Shown here: piece by piece, positions 61,926-64,000 of the stretch
How the letters are laid out: each line of letters starts with the position of its first letter
Numbering within the stretch: the first letter of the stretch is position 1
From: Candidatus Chloroploca asiatica
GTDB lineage: Bacteria; Chloroflexota; Chloroflexia; Chloroflexales; Chloroflexaceae
Reading direction: 5' to 3'
Assembly (NCBI RefSeq): GCF_002532075.1
Contig: NZ_LYXE01000063.1
Coordinates: forward strand, 124,001-188,000
DNA: 64,000 bases
Program-made: the position numbers and the translations under genes
Notes under the pieces: generated by a model
What the model was told of the DNA's origin: nothing
Seen by the model: only the letters and a program-made list of their open reading frames with translations
Databases searched by the model: none

Positions 61926-62052
61926 CCCTCCAGAGTTGACTCGGCAAGAGCATGTATGCTACCATCGCATATATGAGAATGTGACATCCATGTCACCCAA
62001 AGAAATTGTCATCAGTTTATCCACTCTCAGATAAGCTGACAAAGTAGGCACC

Positions 62053-62826
62053 ATGCTCAGCCCATTGCCCGCTTGGCCCGATGTTTTGCTCTACCCACTG
62101 CTCGCGGCGATGCTGCTCTGGGTTGGCTTGACGGTGATCGTGGGCAGTTTGAACCGACGCAGCCCATGGCCGGGCAGGGTTGCGCTCGTTGCGGTGCTGC
62201 CCTTGCTGGCAATGGCCCACCACGAACTCTGGGTCGTGGCACACGATGCAAGCATTGCCGGAGCCTACCGCGCCTTTGTGGCGGGGACGTTTATCTGGGC
62301 ATGGCACGAACTAGCTTTTTATAGCGGGGTCTTAACTGGGCCATGGCGCAAGCCCTGCCCACCCGAGGCACGAGGCATCAAACGCTTTGGCTATGCACTT
62401 GGCACCCATCTTTATCACGAACTGGCCGTCCTTGCCGAAGTTGTGTTGATGCTGTGGCTGCTAGGTGGTGGAACAAATACCCTTGGGCTTCTGGTCTTTG
62501 CTTTAAGCTGGGCAATGCAACATAGCGCCAAACTCAATGTCTTGCTTGGGGTACCACGGTTGAATGTCGAACTCTTTCCGCCACATCTGCGTTACCTGGG
62601 GAGTTACTGGGCACCGCGGATGCCAAGCGGATTCTTCATTCCCTCGGTCTCGATTGCAACCATGCTTGCCATCATGCTGTGGCTCGCAACATGGGCCCAC
62701 CGCCTCGATCCATCAGGCGTACGACTCGCCTTGCTCGCCTCACTGGTGACCCTCGGAGCGATCGAGCACTGGATGCTCGCCTTGCCCGCACGACGCACAG
62801 TGGCCGTTGCTTCCAGCGTTGATTAA
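62053..62826 (+). CDS. puhE: Putative photosynthetic complex assembly protein 2 (PuhE, DUF3623)
   Basis: 257-aa integral membrane protein with about six or seven TM helices. The motifs SIAGAYRAFVAGTFIWAWHE, LTGPWRKPCPPEARGIKRF, ALGTHLYHELAVLAEV and MQHSAKLNVLLGVPRLNVEL followed by HLRYLGSYW are diagnostic for PuhE/DUF3623, found with reaction-centre assembly genes in purple phototrophs. Its presence here, apart from the bch block, supports a type-2 reaction centre organism. Ribosome-binding site weak. Role in assembly of the quinone-type reaction centre is inferred from the family. Confidence 0.9.
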   Translation: MLSPLPAWPDVLLYPLLAAMLLWVGLTVIVGSLNRRSPWPGRVALVAVLPLLAMAHHELWVVAHDASIAGAYRAFVAGTFIWAWHELAFYSGVLTGPWRKPCPPEARGIKRFGYALGTHLYHELAVLAEVVLMLWLLGGGTNTLGLLVFALSWAMQHSAKLNVLLGVPRLNVELFPPHLRYLGSYWAPRMPSGFFIPSVSIATMLAIMLWLATWAHRLDPSGVRLALLASLVTLGAIEHWMLALPARRTVAVASSVD

Positions 62827-62959
62827 CTGGTGCGACCAGATGGGCTCACAACATACAAGAAGAGGCTGTAACCGGGCTTGCTATGCTGGCCTGGCTTTCA
62901 CTTTTTGCGCAGACAGGCGCATTGGAGTATGATGAAAGGCGCAGCGCAAGGAGGGAGGG

Positions 62960-64000
62960 ATGTTCGAGGCGATCTTTACGCCAGAGTCAGTCGCAGTGAT
63001 TGGGGCGTCGCCCAATCCTGAACGCGTAGGTTATGCCGTGCTCAAGAATATCCTGGACAATGGATATCCTGGTGCGGTCTACCCAATCAATCCACACATC
63101 CCCGAGATTCTGGGGTGTCAAGCATATGCAAGCGTGCTGGATGTGCCTGATCCCATTGAACTGGCTGTGCTGGTGGTTCCCATCGGTCAGGTCTTGCCTG
63201 TGGTTGAACAATGCGGGCAGAAGGGCGTGCGCGGTCTGGTTGTCATCACCGCTGGCTTCAAAGAGGCTGGCAGTGAAGGCAACGAGCTTGAACGCAAATT
63301 GTTGGCCCTGGTGCGTAGCTATGGTATGGATATGATCGGGCCAAATAGCCTCGGCGTGATTGACACGTTCAGCAAACTTAATGCTTCGTTTGCCGGAGTC
63401 ATGCCCAATCAGGGCAATATTGCCCTGATGTCGCAGTCGGGGGCTATCTGCGCGGCGATTCTTGACTGGAGCAAGAATCGCGGCATTGGCTTTTCACGGT
63501 TTGTGTCACTCGGCAATAAGACCGATATTAATGAGGTCACGCTGCTGCGGGCATGGGGTAGCGATCCCGAAAGCAAGGTGATTCTGGCCTATCTCGAAGA
63601 TATTAGCGATGGGGCGTCATTTATCGCGACGGCACGCGAGGTGACTCGTCAGGTTCCCGTGATTGCGATTAAGAGTGGCACAACGGCAGCCGGTTCACGC
63701 GCTGCATCATCACATACAGGTTCCCTCGCGGGCTCGGAACAAGCCTACGAAGCCGCCTTTGCGCAGAGTGGCATTCTGCGTGCCCGCACGGTGAGCGAGC
63801 TCTTTGATCTGGCTTTGATCTTTTCGTATCAGCCCTTGATTCAGGGTAATCGCGTTGCCGTGGTGACCAATTCAGGCGGGATGGGCATTATTGCCGCCGA
63901 TGCTGTTGAACGCAGTGGCCTGGCGATGGCCCTCTTTGCGCCAGCAACGATCGAGCGGCTGAATCATGATCTGCCCCCTTCGGCAAGTGTCTATAATCCT
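62960..64000 (+). CDS. Acyl-CoA synthetase (NDP-forming), N-terminal part
   Basis: Runs off the right edge after 347 codons. ATG 62960 has GGAGGGAGG upstream. CoA-binding domain with VAVIGASPNPERVGYAVLKN and VYPINPHIPEILG, then ligase-CoA domains with GLVVITAGFKEAG, MIGPNSLGVID, NIALMSQSGAICAAILDW and the phospho-His loop region SHTGSLAGSEQAYEAAF. This is the ADP/GDP-forming acetate-type CoA ligase alpha half, often fused to an ATP-grasp beta half that lies outside. It could make or use acetyl- or propionyl-CoA; substrate not readable. Confidence 0.9.
   Translation, partial: MFEAIFTPESVAVIGASPNPERVGYAVLKNILDNGYPGAVYPINPHIPEILGCQAYASVLDVPDPIELAVLVVPIGQVLPVVEQCGQKGVRGLVVITAGFKEAGSEGNELERKLLALVRSYGMDMIGPNSLGVIDTFSKLNASFAGVMPNQGNIALMSQSGAICAAILDWSKNRGIGFSRFVSLGNKTDINEVTLLRAWGSDPESKVILAYLEDISDGASFIATAREVTRQVPVIAIKSGTTAAGSRAASSHTGSLAGSEQAYEAAFAQSGILRARTVSELFDLALIFSYQPLIQGNRVAVVTNSGGMGIIAADAVERSGLAMALFAPATIERLNHDLPPSASVYNP

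Noticed and set aside
60676-61965. 429-codon minus-strand frame opposite the second MacB permease
   Set aside because: Shadow of a duplicated permease gene and of the GGGCACCC repeat block.

Overview
The window reads as chromosomal DNA of a filamentous anoxygenic phototroph of the Chloroflexota (order Chloroflexales, an Oscillochloris/Chloroflexus-like organism). The evidence is a bacteriochlorophyll gene block (bch2/pucC-type carrier, bchF, bchC, bchX, bchI, bchD at 30.8-39.7 kb), a puhE-type photosynthetic complex assembly gene (62.05 kb), secreted proteins with Thr/Pro-rich linkers, moderately high G+C, and dense short-overlap (ATGA/GTGA) operons. No rRNA, tRNA, CRISPR array, prophage or intact insertion sequence was recognised.

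Layout. 0-3.7 kb: nnr and acpS, a FecR-like membrane protein and a ROK sugar kinase on the minus strand, with lexA divergent from the kinase behind back-to-back promoters. 3.8-8.7 kb: a minus-strand operon of a large membrane-anchored exoprotein, an ABC ATPase and an ABC-2 permease, preceded by an unlisted 46-aa membrane peptide. 8.8-16.2 kb: the classical nusA-ylxR-infB-rbfA-(methyltransferase)-nrnA-truB operon with a structured leader. 16.2-25 kb: comEA, pyk, an acidic 611-aa protein of unknown function, M19 and M61 peptidases, a DtxR/MntR-type regulator and a 142-aa protein. 25-30.4 kb: a minus-strand rfbD-GT2-GT2-yhbY cluster and a hybrid response regulator/histidine kinase.

30.5-40.9 kb: the bacteriochlorophyll block, reading carrier, SAM methyltransferase, BchF, BchC, BchX, two very small proteins, BchI, BchD, then a glycosyltransferase. 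BchF and BchC modify the C3 side chain, BchX is the Fe protein of chlorophyllide a reductase (its partners BchY/BchZ are not here), and BchI/BchD are the AAA+ subunits of Mg-chelatase (BchH is not here). 41-52.5 kb: an ABC-2 drug-type exporter, a secreted subtilisin, a dNTPase, a small exported protein, and an inositol-monophosphatase-like gene next to a GHMP kinase homologue whose catalytic motifs look degraded. 52.6-64 kb: serA, a gmhA-like isomerase, an Hsp70-like protein, a MacA/MacB-type exporter with two permeases, puhE, and the start of an NDP-forming acyl-CoA synthetase.

The most interesting items are the GHMP pseudokinase/phosphatase pair (49.1-51.7 kb), the two tiny proteins and the methyltransferase embedded in the bch block, a transposase-like beta-barrel tail on NusA, the large Gly-rich extension of IF2, the switch-like leader overlapping the nusA promoter, and the shared LPLIR motif in two neighbouring exported proteins. 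All functional assignments come from reading the sequence; no database search was possible.
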